NCBI GenBank assembly: GCA_029204045.2
Contig: CM055060.1
Location: forward strand, 50,485,526 to 50,549,525
Origin: Tillandsia leiboldiana
Lineage: Eukaryota > Streptophyta > Magnoliopsida > Poales > Bromeliaceae
Direction: 5' to 3'
Length of the DNA: 64,000 nt
The notes under the pieces are model-generated. The model was not told the origin of the DNA and did not search any database. It worked only from the letters and a program-made list of their open reading frames with translations. Positions 12,205-24,414 of the stretch are shown here, in pieces. Within the stretch, counting starts at the first letter, position 1. Each line of letters opens with the position of its first letter. The translations under genes were made by a program, and so were the position numbers.

Positions 12205-13710
12205 GGCCCCTTTAGCAGCTCATTTTCTTCATTTTCTGGGCTTTTTCACTGAGGGCTTTCTACAGAGAAGTTCTTCCTCTCCCTCTCCTCCACCCTTTGA
12301 TAGATTCCCGGGATTTTTGGAGGCCGCGGCATCGGTGTTTTCTGCGACGCGACGCACTTCGACGCTCCTTCGTTTGTGGCTTCTACCGTCGCATTTCAGT
12401 CCGCGAGGTCCCCTGGATCACCCCGATGGAGTTTTGAGCCAATTTTTGTGGCAGCGCGTTCACGAGAGGTACGTCTTCGATTTACATGTTGATCACTTCT
12501 CTCTGTTTCGAGTTTTTGGTGGTGTTCTCGTGGTACCTTTTGACCCTCTTGTACTGCTGCGATGTTTGGGACAGCGGTGGTGTATTGTTGGGATTTCTCG
12601 GCCTACGGGCATCGGATCAGGGAGGGTGAGGACCCGATCGGCATCTACGTTTCGAGGGGAATGCGACCGTATTTTTATCAAATTTTTCTTAGGTTGCTTC
12701 GAAGGTGATAATTTCACTTTTTCTGGACTGAATGCTACAGATTATCGATCGTGGGAAGTTTTGGCTTGCCACGGTATTTTATTTTTTTCTTGGCCTACAG
12801 GCGTCGAAACAGGACGTGCGAGTACTCGTTTTGCATCTACTCATCGCGAGGATCACAGCGGTTATTTTTCTAGAATTTTTCGAGGTAATCTCGCAGGTGA
12901 AAATCGACCATCTTCTGGACTGTTACGCCGACAGCGGCATTGTGTTAATTGTAGGATTAATTTGTGCACCGTTATGGTCGTTTTTGCAGTGTTCGCAGTA
13001 AGCCGGGGTTTTCCTTTGTGGGAAGGCAAGTTGGATCTGTGCTTCGCGTGCTTCGCGATTGAGGTGGGTGGTTGTTGTATACCTCTATTTTGACATGCTC
13101 ACTAGGAATATTAAAGAGATTCCCCCTATGATAGGATTATTGATTAGCACTTGTGGCTGGAAATTATGCATGCTTGTTTGGACATATGGAATGTTAGCAC
13201 TTAACCTTGCATGTGGAATTGACTATGATATTGGGACAATGTAATTTATCTTGTTGGTGGGTACCACTTGAGGATTTTTGGACATGCATAGGTGGATGGT
13301 TCATGTGAGGGTGATTAGTGGTTTCTATGAGACTAATCTTGTGGACATATCATGTTGGGAATATTATTGGGGAAATATTAATGTGAGTACATGATGGTGG
13401 GAATATTATATATTGTAGGGATACTTGTGCATGCCATGTTAGTACATAGTTGCTTATGCAAAGAGGAATTATTATGCTGGGACATTATGATCTAGCCTAT
13501 GTGAGAGTATTACTTGATGCTTCCTTTTATTCTACATGAGGACATTTGCATGCTTGTATGGACATCTAGATAGGCCATCTTTTACTGCTACACTATCATT
13601 GGGATTTGACTTAGGAGAAACCATGATTGTACATTTCTCCTTTCTTTCTAGACTCTAGATAGATGTTTCTCGGGTTCGAGCAGGGGTTTGGAATAGTGTA
13701 GCCGGGGCCT

Positions 13711-13801
13711 GGATTGTGGGGTGTTGCGGCAATCGTGGATATTGGGCGGTTGATCGGGTGTCGGTTATTGGACTTGATTATGGATTGTGGGGTATTGCGG
13801 C
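13711..13801. repeat. 71-bp duplication in LTR B, second copy split by Cassandra
   Basis: GGATTGTGGGGT starts at 13711 and again at 13782 (period 71). The second copy is cut by the Cassandra element and resumes at 14383 with AATCGTGGATATTGGGCGG, which matches 13731-13749. Confidence 0.85.
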
Positions 13802-13812
13802 TGTGACGCCCC

Positions 13813-13866
13813 ACTTCCCAGGGGGTCACCCATCCTAGAACTACTCTAGCTCTAGCACGCTTAACT
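13813..13866 (-). promoter_or_regulatory. 5S rRNA-like Pol III module in Cassandra 3' LTR
   Basis: The minus strand contains GTTAAGCGTGCT, AGAGTAGTTCTAGGATGGGT and TGACC..CTGGGAAGT in order. These match the A-box, intermediate and C-box parts of plant 5S rRNA (about nt 50-105). Cassandra elements are known to carry this internal RNA polymerase III promoter in their LTRs. Confidence 0.9.
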
Positions 13867-14211
13867 CTCATGTTCCTCTTGGATCTTGCTACCATCCAAA
13901 ATGCTATAGCCGGGTTAGAGATTTAGTCCTATTATATCATTTATATAGAGGACTAATCCAAATTCCGGGGGTGTTACATTCTTCCCCCCTTTAAGCCCTG
14001 ACGTCCACGTCAGGCTCAAGCACACTCACAAGCACCAGGCGATGTGAGACTCGTCTCGCTAGCCTTAGCCGACCTTGTGAGGAGCTGCACTCCACTCACA
14101 ACGGTCATTAGCCGGGGAGCCTCGCTCTACCCGCTATATAACCCTGGCTCAGCCGAGACTCATCTCACATTTTCGGCTGGTGAATGGCTCTGATACCAAC
14201 TGTGACGCCCC

Positions 14212-14265
14212 ACTTCCCAGGGGGTCACCCATCCTAGAACTACTCTAGCTCTAGCACGCTTAACT
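14212..14265 (-). promoter_or_regulatory. 5S rRNA-like Pol III module in Cassandra 5' LTR
   Basis: Same sequence as the copy at 13813-13866. Being in the 5' LTR, this is the copy positioned to initiate a transcript through the element. Confidence 0.9.
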
Positions 14266-15330
14266 CTCATGTTCCTCTTGGATCTTGCTACCATCCAAAA
14301 TGCTATAGCCGGGTTAGAGATTTAGTCCTATTATATCATTTATATAGAGGACTAATCCAAATTCCGGGGGTGTTACAGCGGCAATCGTGGATATTGGGCG
14401 GTTGACCGGATGTTTACTTATGCATCAGATTGGGGATCGGGGTTTTTTTAGTGGAGGGATTTGTTCCACTTGAACATAGTAGTGATCCAGTCCTGCTTTT
14501 ATGATACTTGTGACATGGTTACTTTCCTCGTGTGGGTAGCTCCCCTCGAGTTTCCCTCCGGAGCATTGGGGTCAGACAGTTATCGAGTTTTGCCATCACA
14601 TCGGCGCAGCTTTATTTGCCCGATAATGAGGGCGGCAGCAGGCAGTACCAATTTTTACTGGTGGATAGATTGGGTTTATCTGGACGGTTTTGGTTACTGA
14701 TGCATACATACGGTTATTCCATTTTGGGATTGCATTTAGAAGCATAGTAGTGGCAGTTTCCTTATCAGCAGTCTTTATTGCTTACCACTCTTCCTTCCCT
14801 TTTGCCTCTGGTAGACCTAGTGGTTGCGTCGGAGTTTGAGACTTTACCCACTTGGGGAGGCTACTGGTTTACTAGTAGTTCTCACCCCCATTCTTCTTTT
14901 CGTCTCTTTCTTCTCCTTTGTTTTGCAGTGTCTTCTGCGGGAGCTGCTGGGTTTTCAGCGGCGGATCGAGGAGAGATGACGATTGAGTAGATAGATCTCC
15001 TGGCAGGATGAGAGAGTTTAGTTGGACTTTGGGTGTACCCTTTTTACTCATACTGTTGTACTTTTACTTTTGGGTCTGGCTTTAGCCAACTGGTTGTATA
15101 TTTTTGGTGAGCTGGGAGAGACAGATGCATTATTTTACAGATGTACTGTATTTTACTTCCAGTTTCAGTCTGAGATGTAGTAGTTTTTAGTTCAGCTCTG
15201 TTTTTATTGCTCTTTTATTGTATCTCTAACATCTGAGCAGGTTACTGGCGCTTCGTGTATGCAAAAAATTTCGTGTGCACGGCGGATCTATAGACGGGCC
15301 CGGGTTCTGGTTTACACCCGGGGCGTGACA

Positions 15331-15401
15331 CGCAATTTCCCGTATGGGTGGTGGATCTATTGGCGAGACCGGGCCGTAGTTCGATCTTGGGGCGTGATAT
15401 T
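15331..15401 (+). mobile_element. Right end of the older LTR interrupted by LTR B
   Basis: CCCGTATGGGTGGTGGATC, then TTGGCGAG and GGGGCGTGATA, match the last 70 bp of LTRs A and C. The terminal CA has become TA. No primer site follows, so this is the end of a solo or broken LTR. Confidence 0.7.
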
Positions 15402-15955
15402 GATCTTGGAACCATATTCAGGTCACCTATTATTTGGTTTCTATCCTAACACACTCCTCTTGGGTCCAAGCAGGGATCGAGCAGCTGAGGACATGCTGTA
15501 GTTATTGAGTGGACGATTTGAGGTGGGTATTCGATTCGAAATGGGATAACTTCGCCCTGGTATGTCGACCTTAGCCGTTTTCTCTTGTTCATCACTAAAT
15601 AGTCATTGTGTACATTGTGTAGCTATCATGAAGGGCATGATTATTTGTCGCATAACACTTCCATAAAGCATGCTTAGCCATTGAATAATTACATACATAT
15701 ACATCTATATGTTTCATATATATATTTTTTGTTTACTATTGTAGTTATGCTTGGACATTAGAAGTATGCTAGTCGACACCTCTGATAACATGTGTATTGA
15801 TAGTAGTGGATGCATCCTTGGTAGCCTTGTAGGGGCGGACGATATTCATTGTTCTTGAGATTTGGCATATATGCTAGTTATGCTCCTAACCCTTTTGAGC
15901 ATCAGCATATGATTGAACCTTGCAGGTTGGGATATAGTTGTATACACTTTGAGTG
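15402..15955. other. Unassigned spacer
   Basis: About 550 bp with no supported gene or repeat boundary, lying between an old Gypsy LTR end and a copia LTR. Confidence 0.5.
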
Positions 15956-16595
15956 TGTTGGCAATCTAGTACTCGCCCTAGTATCATATTTTGTGAGTCT
16001 GCAACTCGCTCTGATACCGACTGTTGTTGATTTGATACTTGCTCCGGTACCGGTTATAAGGATTCTGCAACGAAAACGTCAAATTGAGTTTTTACAATAA
16101 ACCCGTCTTCTCAATAAAAAAAAAAACTAGCACCGACAAGACCACAAAAGAGAAAAAAAAAATTAAAACAGAAAATACGAGTAAAATAAGATTCATTAAC
16201 CACGAAAAGAATTACACATGACTCCTCTTCTACACAGAGTAGTTTTAATTCGAGCCATCTTCCTTGAATCTCTCTTACCTTTTTCTCATCTTCTATAAAC
16301 CCAAAAGGCTTTTCTCTTTGGACGCACCCGTGCATTAGGTCCATCCAAAATCATGGATACCTTGGCAATACTATATGGGTGTGGCTAAGCCATATCACCA
16401 CTACCACCACCACCACCACAAAAAATAAGCACCAATGCTATATTTATAGCTTACATAAAAAACTACCCAAATCCTAGTCCAATTAGATTTTTACTCTAAT
16501 TAATATTTAAATCTTAATTAATGTATCTCCAACATATTTAAATATTAATCCTAACCCAACTAGAGTTCAACTAAAAATTTAACCAAATCCTAACA
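15956..16595 (-). mobile_element. Copia LTR (3' LTR), family shared with 31042-31677
   Basis: On the minus strand it begins TGTTAGGATTTGG (16595) and ends TTGCCAACA (15956). It aligns throughout with the LTR at 31042-31677, including the stretches AACCCAAAAGG, ATGGGTGTGGCTAAGCC and the (CCA)n run. A decayed purine tract (AAGTGCAGAT) sits immediately upstream and no primer site downstream, so it is the 3' LTR of a broken element. Its last 100 bp contain initiator-Met primer-like motifs (GGTACCGGAGC, CGGTATCAGAGC) inside the LTR. Confidence 0.8.
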
Positions 16596-16880
16596 ATCTG
16601 CACTTTGGTTTGATTTGTAATCTTCAACCGTCGTGTCGAGCTCATCACGCAAGCTTTACCTCAAGCTAGTCTCCTTCACTCGATATCACTGCATCTACCA
16701 CTCCACCTCGAGCGATTGCACCATCACAAACTTTTGGAACCCAAATTACTTTCACTTTCGTTCTAACTATGCTCTGGTTTAGAACATATAAATTCCGGTG
16801 CTTGTTCGCCTCGCACATGACCTGATCTTATTTTTGGACCCTCATAGCTGCACCTGAAGCTGAAAATTCACAACCATTCA
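16596..16880 (-). mobile_element. 3' internal remnant of the copia element
   Basis: The non-coding sequence resembles the tail of plant copia elements just before the 3' LTR. It is cut at 16881 by a minus-strand Gypsy LTR. The rest of the copia element is not seen beyond that point. Confidence 0.5.
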
Positions 16881-19221
16881 TGTCACGCTCCGGGCCCACA
16901 GCAGAAGCTCCCGGGCACACTAACAAACCTGCCACGTGTGCGAGGACACACCCACACACACAAGCAATCCAAAAACTAACCTACAAAAGAATTGAAAGTT
17001 TACAACTAAACATATATCAGAATATAAATAAATCTACACTATCAGCTATCACTGTACAAATTTATACAAAATCATCTCTCAAAATATAAATACAAATAAA
17101 AGTCCCTGACATCGCCAGCCCCAAAGTGTGTAATCTAAAAACTACAAAATGGGGAGTCTACCTCTAAGATACCAAAATTAGGAAGAATCTGTCATCTACG
17201 GTGTGATCCCCTTACCTCCGTCTAGAGATGATTTGGAAAGCCTTGAAAAGTAAACTACAAGAGGGTATAAGAACTACAAACTAATAGTTCCTAGTTAGTA
17301 CGGTCGGCGACAACCACGGACTACCCATTACGTCTACTATAGGCAAGATAGGAAAATGCAGCAAAAAGCGAGTAACTGAATATAATAAGATGAAACCTAC
17401 ACAATACAACGCTATCATGCCTCTACACCAAAACCTAAAATGTTACTAATCCGATCCTACAATCAATGGAAAACCCCAAAGGAAAGGTAAGGAATCGTCT
17501 CCCCCAAACTCCTAACTACCAACCAAGACGCTGACCGACTCAACAGTGCGCTGAGACCCAATCATACACTGACCGACTCATCAATCCGGACAAGCCTGCG
17601 CCTGCCTACTGCCCAGACTACATAGCAGATGGTGTGCCCAATAACAGAAAGGTTGATGTCATCTCCTTTACTGTCTAAACCACACAACCGTTGGTGCGCC
17701 CGCCATTAGATAGACTCCTGCCACCTCCTCCTTCCCTAGCCCATGCTAGTGCCCTTAGCCCGGATACTAGAGCCGCTGCTGGTCTGTCATCCCAAGGGCA
17801 AATATCTCAATAAATTCAAAATATATCATATCACCAACAACTTAAAAACAAGCACCAAAATATAACTCATGAACCCTCAATGCTATAAGTACTAAACAAC
17901 TCGATCTTAGTACCCTAGACACACTCATAATCCCACGGCCCACCAACAGACCGCTAATCATCAAGACTAAGATATGGTATCACGTATATCAAGATGAAGT
18001 ATCACAAATATCAATACCTCGATACCACCCATCTCCATCTAACCAACCACACAAAACAGAAAAACAAATCAGGTCACCTCCCATTCAAAAATCCACTAAC
18101 ACACTAACCCCACGGATTAGTAACATGGATCCTCCGATAATTAAAATAAAACCCAATCATACTATAAATAAATAATATCTACCCCGAAATTCATACTATC
18201 AAAGAATCTACATAAGTCTCATAATAATAAAATAATAATATATTCTATTCTCAACCCATATGGTCCAAATATTATAAAATAATACCCAAAGATTCACATG
18301 CATTTTTCTACTACTATCAATCAACCTATAAGCTACCAAGTAGACATAAAAGGTAATATGCCATTTTCGGTGATACGGAACATATCTGGATTGTAAATCC
18401 TAGCGAAACACGAACGACGAGAAGATAACATGCTCCGCAGCGACCACCACATGTATACGACACCACCCCAAAAAATTTGATGGTACCATGCCTCAACCGC
18501 GCGACACCAAAAATCTCGGTCCTAGCAGTCAATCACAAAAGAACACTAAACCTCAAATCCATTTAGAAAAACTATTGTTCTAATCGTACAAAAATAAAAT
18601 CTTGCCTCGAAAAATCCAAATAAATAATATTAAAAGTAAGGCTTACCCCAAAGTTGACATGCCGAATAATCACGCGTGCACGCGTCCGTGCTTGAATCCT
18701 CAGATTGATCCGCGCGCACAACAGTGCTGAGATTAAAGAAAGTTTGAAATTCAAAATTGAAAAAAGAAAAGGAAAAGAAAATAAATATAGAAACAAAGGA
18801 AGAAAATAAAGTAAATGAGAATTGATTAGTACTTGCCATAGATGACTAAAAGTCAAAAAGAAAAGAAAATAAAATTATATTGTTGTCTTATATTTTGAAA
18901 TTTTTTAAATTATTTTTCAAAATAAAGAGGTTCTAATATCACTATATATTGGACTATGAAATAAAAAATAAAAGAGGTTTGGAAAAAAAAATGAGAGCAA
19001 AAAAAAAGAGTTGACCAAAAAAGAAAAAATAGAGAAAAAAAGAGAAAAAGGAAAAAAAAAGTAAGGGCCCAAGAGGGAAGGGCTCTGCCTCTCTCTATTT
19101 GGTTCGTACGCACAGAGAGAGAGGGGGTTGGGGTCCTTTTTCTCAGGCCAAACAAAAAAAAAAGAAAAAAAAAAAAAAGAAAGCGAGGAAAAAAAAAGAA
19201 AAAAAGTGAAGGAATGACGAT
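16881..19221 (-). mobile_element. Minus-strand Gypsy-type LTR region
   Basis: Starts TGTCACGCTCCGGG at 16881, the reverse form of a Gypsy LTR end, and interrupts the copia remnant. The body is A/C-rich on this strand (17000-18600), then a purine-rich stretch (18730-19215) resembling the transcribed leader in reverse. No other end or TSD was identified. The Phe-rich frames at 18910-19585 come from poly-pyrimidine sequence and are not genes. Confidence 0.5.
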
Positions 19222-22100
19222 TGTCATGCCCCGGGGGTTTAAAATAAGCGGAAAACATGTACATTTTTTTTTTTTTTTTGTTTTTTTTACAAGTACACCC
19301 GCCGGGGACGTGTGCAGATCCGCCACATACGTGAGAGTCCTCAAAGAGCCAGGCAGAGTGACCCTTGCGCATGCACGGCGTAGGGAAGTACAATAACACT
19401 TTAACCACACTAGCTAAGTACGAAAGAGAAAGGAGAAGGTAGCCAATCGACATTTCTAGTAAGGCCTCCAAGTTTAGAAAGGATAAATTCAGGGGTTGTA
19501 AAATGGTGCCCACATGACACCTAAATTTTATTAAACATTTTCGCAATCTTTTTACTTGATTTGAAAAGAGTTGCCGAATCAACAACTAGTAAGGGAAAAA
19601 CATTCATCCACGAGAAAATACAGTTCAAACCCAACATCCACAATAATGTATCACACGCACATAAGCTAACTAACCGAAATAATCAAAATGTAAGTAAAAG
19701 AAAGGTCACCAGCCCTTAATCGGGGGCTAAATACCTCGAGTCGTGGCCTTACCGTCGTCCCGGATCCCACCCCTGACCGAACCTGTCACAGTGTGGGAAG
19801 TCAGTGACCAAAGAGTAAGAGATAGATGTCAAACATGTAAGATGCTATAAGTACTGAAAAGAAAGCAAACCGATAAACCAAAGCATCCAAAACTCCCCCT
19901 CATGAATCCACAGTAACCCCCTGTAACTCGAAACAGTGCATGCAAAAGAAAACACCTTGCTGAAACGGTGCATGCAGAAGATAACACCTTGCTCACACCT
20001 TGTTACCTCCAACCCCTCCACGGCACTTGTGCAGCACCTTAAGTAACCGCGATGGGTCCCCACTATGTCACTTTGTGGGGTACACGGGTCAACGTACCAC
20101 CTTTCCGGAAAAGTACACCATTGCGGTGGCCAAATCGCTGGTGCGCGTGTAAGCAACCATGAGCATAATGACCAAAGTCCATGTGTGATATAGGGCACCG
20201 CGACGTCCAGTCGCAACAGATAGTAAAAATAGGAAAACTCATGCGAACATGGGTTTGTTAAGATTCATTAGCACATCTACTTTACTCTGATGTACTACAT
20301 GTTGAAACCATGCTCCAAAATGCAGGAAAAAGGTACCCACCTTCCGACTTTCGAAAAGCCGCCACAATCACACACAATATCTCTTAATATGGTGCAACAT
20401 AATAATAAAGAAATATGCAACAAAGGGGTTCTAAGAGTGCACCCACCATAGAAAACGTCGACCGAAACACCTGAAATCGTCCCACGCCTTCGTACGATTC
20501 TCGGGCCTAAAAAGAGTTCCCCAAAAAGAAACATCAGTAAACTAAACCGTACCCCGCGAAAACAGTAGTCCCGACCCCTGTCCGACAAAAGACGGATAAC
20601 ACCAAAACCCGACCTGACACTGCGCCAGAACAACGCGGCGCAAAGACAACGCGGCGCGGCGGTGTAGTGCAAGTGACAGCCCCGCGCGGGCACTTTCCCC
20701 ACACGGTGCATAAGGCGCGGCGCGGCACCAGCCCCACGCGGGCGAGCAAGCAGCGCGGCAGCAGAGGCTACCCGGCGCGGGCACCAGCCCCGCGCGGGTG
20801 CACAAACGGCGCGGCAACAGAGGCTGCCCCGCACGGGCATGCAGCGGCGCTGCAGCAGCCCTGCGCGGGTACCTCCCCCGCGCGGGCGTGCGCGGCAGCA
20901 CCGCGTGGGCACCAGCCCCGCGCGGGCGCGCAAGCGGCGCGGCAGCAGAGGCTGCCCCACGCTGGCACCAGTCCTGCGCGGGCGCGCAAGCGGCGTGGCA
21001 GCAGAGGCTGCCCCGCGCTGGCACCAGCCCTGCGCGGGCATGCAGAGGCATGGCAGCAGCCCCGCGGGGGTGCCTCCCCCGCGCGGGCACGCGCGGTGGC
21101 AGCGGCAGCACCGCGCGGGCGCGCATGCAGCACGGCAGCAGAGGCTGCCCCACGCGGGCACCAGCCCCGCGTGGGCATGTAGTGGCACGGCAGCAGCCCC
21201 GCGCGGGTTGCCTCCCCCGCACGGGTGCGCGCGGCGCCAACGGCAGCCCCGCGTGGGCACCAGCCCCGCGCGGGTGCGCAAGCAGAGCGGCGGCAGCGGC
21301 TGCCCCGCGCGAGCACCAGCCTCGCGCGGGCATGCAGCGGCGCGACGCGGCAGCAGCCCCATGCGGGTGCGCGCGGCGCCAGCGGCAGCCCCGCGCGGGT
21401 GCGCAAGCAGCGCGGCGCAACGCTGCTGCCCCGCGCGCAGCGCTGCGCGCGGGTAGCTCGTGCCTCAGCCGAGCGGCGGTAGCGAGGCGGCGGCGCGGCG
21501 GCGGCTAGGGCATCCTAGCGTCGTCCAAACGTCAAGACCGAAAACACGAAACCCAAAACCTAAAGCACGAAACGACGAAAATGCGGAAGAGATAAACACC
21601 GCTAACCTTGCTCTAACGGAGAAGACGCCCCGATCTCGTTCCTCGCAGTAGTGAGCATCCGGATCCGCTCCCCGTTGACGGTGACGTTTCGTTCCCGGCC
21701 TCCGGCACGTTGAAGAAAGAACCGATCTCTTTTTCTCTCTCTCTTTCTCCCCTCCCTCGAACTAGGGTTAGCCGTTCTTGGGAAAAAATAATAAATAAAT
21801 AGTTACATAAAATAATATCTTTTCTATGTACGAATCCCGAAATTTTGGTAAAAGGGATTCTCCTTCCAACTTCTTGATAAGAGTGCCACCTAACCCACAT
21901 TCTAAAACAGCCGGCGCGGATTTCGATGCACCTGGGTCTTAACGGGTTTGACTTATCCTATCGTATCTGTTAACACAAAAGACTCATTCCGGGAGATCCG
22001 TAAGTCGGATTTCAGATCCGATCGCTTTGACATTCTCCGCTTTCTGAGCTCCACCACAGAAAAGATATATGCAAGCACATGAGATCTACCCTAAAAAGTC
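19222..22100 (-). mobile_element. Second minus-strand Gypsy-type LTR with GC-rich array
   Basis: Starts TGTCATGCCCCGGGGG at 19222, a related but distinct LTR end. It contains a poly-T tract (19265-19289), a GC-rich tandem array (20650-21480) and a CT-rich leader-like stretch near 21725-21760. The right boundary is not defined. The LTR of this family at the left edge of the window has the same order: end, GC array, CT-rich leader. Confidence 0.5.
20650..21480. repeat. GC-rich degenerate minisatellite
   Basis: Repeated blocks based on GGCACCAGCCCCGCGCGGGC and GCGGCAGCAGAGGCTGCC, in units of roughly 60 bp. Many CGCGCG palindromes are present. It gives overlapping Ala/Arg/Pro/Gly-rich frames in five or more reading frames, which is not a coding pattern. 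Confidence 0.85.
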
Positions 22101-24000
22101 GTGGAACTACAGGGACGATGACGACAACGACGACGACGATGACGACGTTCCCAAGGCCCTCCCTCTTCTCCGACAACGGCGACAAATGTCGGTCATCATG
22201 ATAATGACGAGGTGGTAAATGCGCGCGAACAACGTGAGAACTATTCTATCGTCGATTTGATCGAGCGGCCGTCTTCGTGATAGGCTCGACATGTTCAAAA
22301 TCGATGTTAGGTTGTTACTACTATCGTAAGCGTGTATTCACCATCAGCAAGTAGTCGTGATCCTGATATCACCTCCACTGTTATTAACATGTGTGCAAAT
22401 GATGATGACGATCTTGTGTCAGGGTGATTGAGCAGCCGTCTTCTCGATAGACTCGACACGATCAAACCCAACATCGGATCATTACCCACGTTGGACCCGT
22501 GATTACATTCACAATACCGAGCGGCCGTCTTTGTGATAGGCTCGACATGGTTGAACCCTGATTTGGACCACAATAATAATAAAAAATTTAAAAATTTTAA
22601 AAAATAAAATAATAAATATTTGTCTTGGATCACCATTTTCGTAATAGGTTAGATCCAATATGACTTAAGTCGGGTCACCATCTTCATAATAGTCTTGACC
22701 CGGTTCATTAAAATAATTCACAGTTTTTGTGATAGGCTTAATATGGGTTCGGTTCATTAAACCAAATCGTTGTCTTCATGATAGACTTGATTTGGGTTCG
22801 GTTCGTTAAATCGGGTCGCCGTCTTCGCGATAGGCTAAATCCTGTTTGTTAAACCAAATCGCTGTCCACGTGATAGACTTGATTTTGGTCCGATTTGTTA
22901 AGTCGGGTCGCCGTCTTCGTGATAGGCTTGACCCGATTTGTTAAACCAAACCACTATTCTCATGATAGGTTTGACTTGGGTTCGTTAAACCAAATTGTCG
23001 TTTTCATGGTAGGCTTGATCCGGTTCGGTTAAATCAAATCGATTGCATAAATGCTTGGTTTGAACCCAGCCCAACATGAGCATGAGTTCAATTTGAACTT
23101 TAAAAAAATAATAATAAAATAAAAAAGTCGGACCCAAGCCTAAGTCAAACTAGTTTGGATACAAACCCAACTTGAACCAAACTTATGTCGACGGTGGGTT
23201 ACACCGATGATGGATTAAAAATAAATTAATCCTAAGTTGGTGAACCTAACCTAAAAAGATGAACCGAACTCCAAGTAGTGAACCAAACCCGAATGTTAAA
23301 CCACTTGCTAGACATTGAACCGAATCTGCAACAGTAAACCGAGCCCAAGATGGTGCATTGAAGGTTAAACCCAAGGTGGTGAACCACACCCACTACGCTA
23401 AACCAAAGATAAACCAAATCTAAGACAGTAAATTGAACCCATGGTGGTAAACCGAACCGATGATGATGAATCAAACTCAAAATGTGAACTGAGGCTTGAA
23501 CCTATAATGGTGAACCAAGCTTCAAATGGTGAACCAAATGGAAAATAATGGACCAAATCCAAAATAAACCCAGGGTGGCAAACTGAACCTAAGCTAACAG
23601 AAGGCCATGCTTATAATAGATAAAAGATAAACTGAACCCAAGTTGGTGAACAAAATGTAAGAAGGTGAACCAAATCCAGAATGGTAAACTAAACCAACCT
23701 ACAAGTTGGTTCGACTCAAACCGAACCATAAAGGATTCAACTTGAACCTAAGCATGTTCAACATGAACAGAATCACAGGAGGACCGAGCCAAGTCGAACC
23801 GAACTACAAAACGATTGAACCTAAATTGAACCACATAAGGTTCGAGCCAAATTGAACCACAAGCTGGTTCGAGTCAAACCGAACCATAAAGGATTTGACT
23901 TAAACCTAAGTAGGTCCAACCTAGACAGAATCATAATAGGTTTGAGCTACAAATCGATTCAACCCAAACTGAACTACAAGAGGTTCAAGCTGAGTTGAAT
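22101..24000. repeat. Decayed tandem array, left half
   Basis: From about 22250 to 23060, diverged units of roughly 60 bp carry GTCTTCGTGATAGGCTTGAC followed by TTCGTTAAACCAAAT. From 23060 to 24000 a second low-complexity array uses GAACC, AAACC and GGTTCAA words. No gene is supported. The TRIM at 24001 interrupts the array, which resumes at 27732. Confidence 0.7.
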
Positions 24001-24156
24001 TGTGGCACCCCAATAGTCTCACATCGGATGAGAATGATGTTGTGATTAGGTATATAAGAAACAATAGACACTAGTAATAATAACTGGGCTTAAACATTTT
24101 GGACTGTGGTTTGAGCCCAACGAGTTATTATTGCTAGTGGGTCGGGTCGCTACATT

Positions 24157-24168
24157 TGGTATCAGAGC
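24157..24168 (+). other. tRNA-iMet primer-binding site of the TRIM
   Basis: Perfect TGGTATCAGAGC, 2 bases after the 5' LTR end at 24154. It sets plus-strand polarity. Confidence 0.95.
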
Positions 24169-24414
24169 CAATCACCAGCTGAAAGTGTATGACGAGTCTC
24201 GGCTGAGCCAGGGTCTGAAAGACAAGGTCTGTCAGGGGTCTGAATGACAAGCCTAGCGAGACAAGTCTCACATTACTTGGTGATCTTGGGCTCTCTGTGT
24301 GTGTGTTTTGGCTGACGAGAACATCATGTGGTGTCCCGAGGCCCCGTGTGTTTTGACTGTGTGGTCGGCGGTGAGAAAACACCTATTTTGATGTATCGAG
24401 TGCGTTATGCGTCA

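Larger units (their letters stand above)
13802..14377 (-). mobile_element. Cassandra TRIM retrotransposon, complete
   Basis: Two 177-bp LTRs (13802-13978 and 14201-14377) look identical by eye and flank a 222-bp internal region. Read on the minus strand the order is 5' LTR (14201-14377), primer site TTGGTATCAGAGCC abutting it, a non-coding interior, the purine tract AAAGGGGGGAAGAA (13979-13992), then the 3' LTR. The element is flanked by a perfect 5-bp target-site duplication, GCGGC (13797-13801 and 14378-14382). Each LTR carries a 5S rRNA-like segment, the defining mark of Cassandra. It encodes no protein, so mobility would need proteins from another element. Identical LTRs suggest a recent insertion. 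Confidence 0.95.
11448..15330 (+). mobile_element. Solo Ty3/Gypsy LTR B, interrupted by Cassandra
   Basis: Starts TGATGACCCGGATC and ends GGGGCGTGACA, like LTR A, with similarity through the head, GC-rich U3, TATA region and right half. Without the Cassandra insertion (582 bp including one TSD copy) it is about 3.3 kb. It splits an older LTR end: TTTCGCCTATGCGTGATC lies to its left and CCCGTATGGGTGGTGGATC to its right. No clear target-site duplication is visible (TGATC versus CGCAA). The 258-codon frame at 12317-13093 lies in the leader and is not conserved in LTRs A and C. Confidence 0.75.

Noticed and set aside
12317..13093. 258-codon plus-strand ORF in the leader of LTR B
   Set aside because: The homologous parts of LTRs A and C contain stops and shifted frames. 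No recognisable domain.
13813..13866. Possible genuine 5S rRNA gene
   Set aside because: Only about half of a 5S sequence is present, diverged, and contained in the LTR of a Cassandra element in two copies.
18910..19585. Phe/Ser-rich ORFs resembling membrane proteins
   Set aside because: Encoded by long poly-pyrimidine tracts on the minus strand. The apparent hydrophobicity follows from base composition.
20295..21508. ORFs up to 355 codons in GC-rich sequence
   Set aside because: Same artefact: degenerate GC minisatellite giving frames in all directions.
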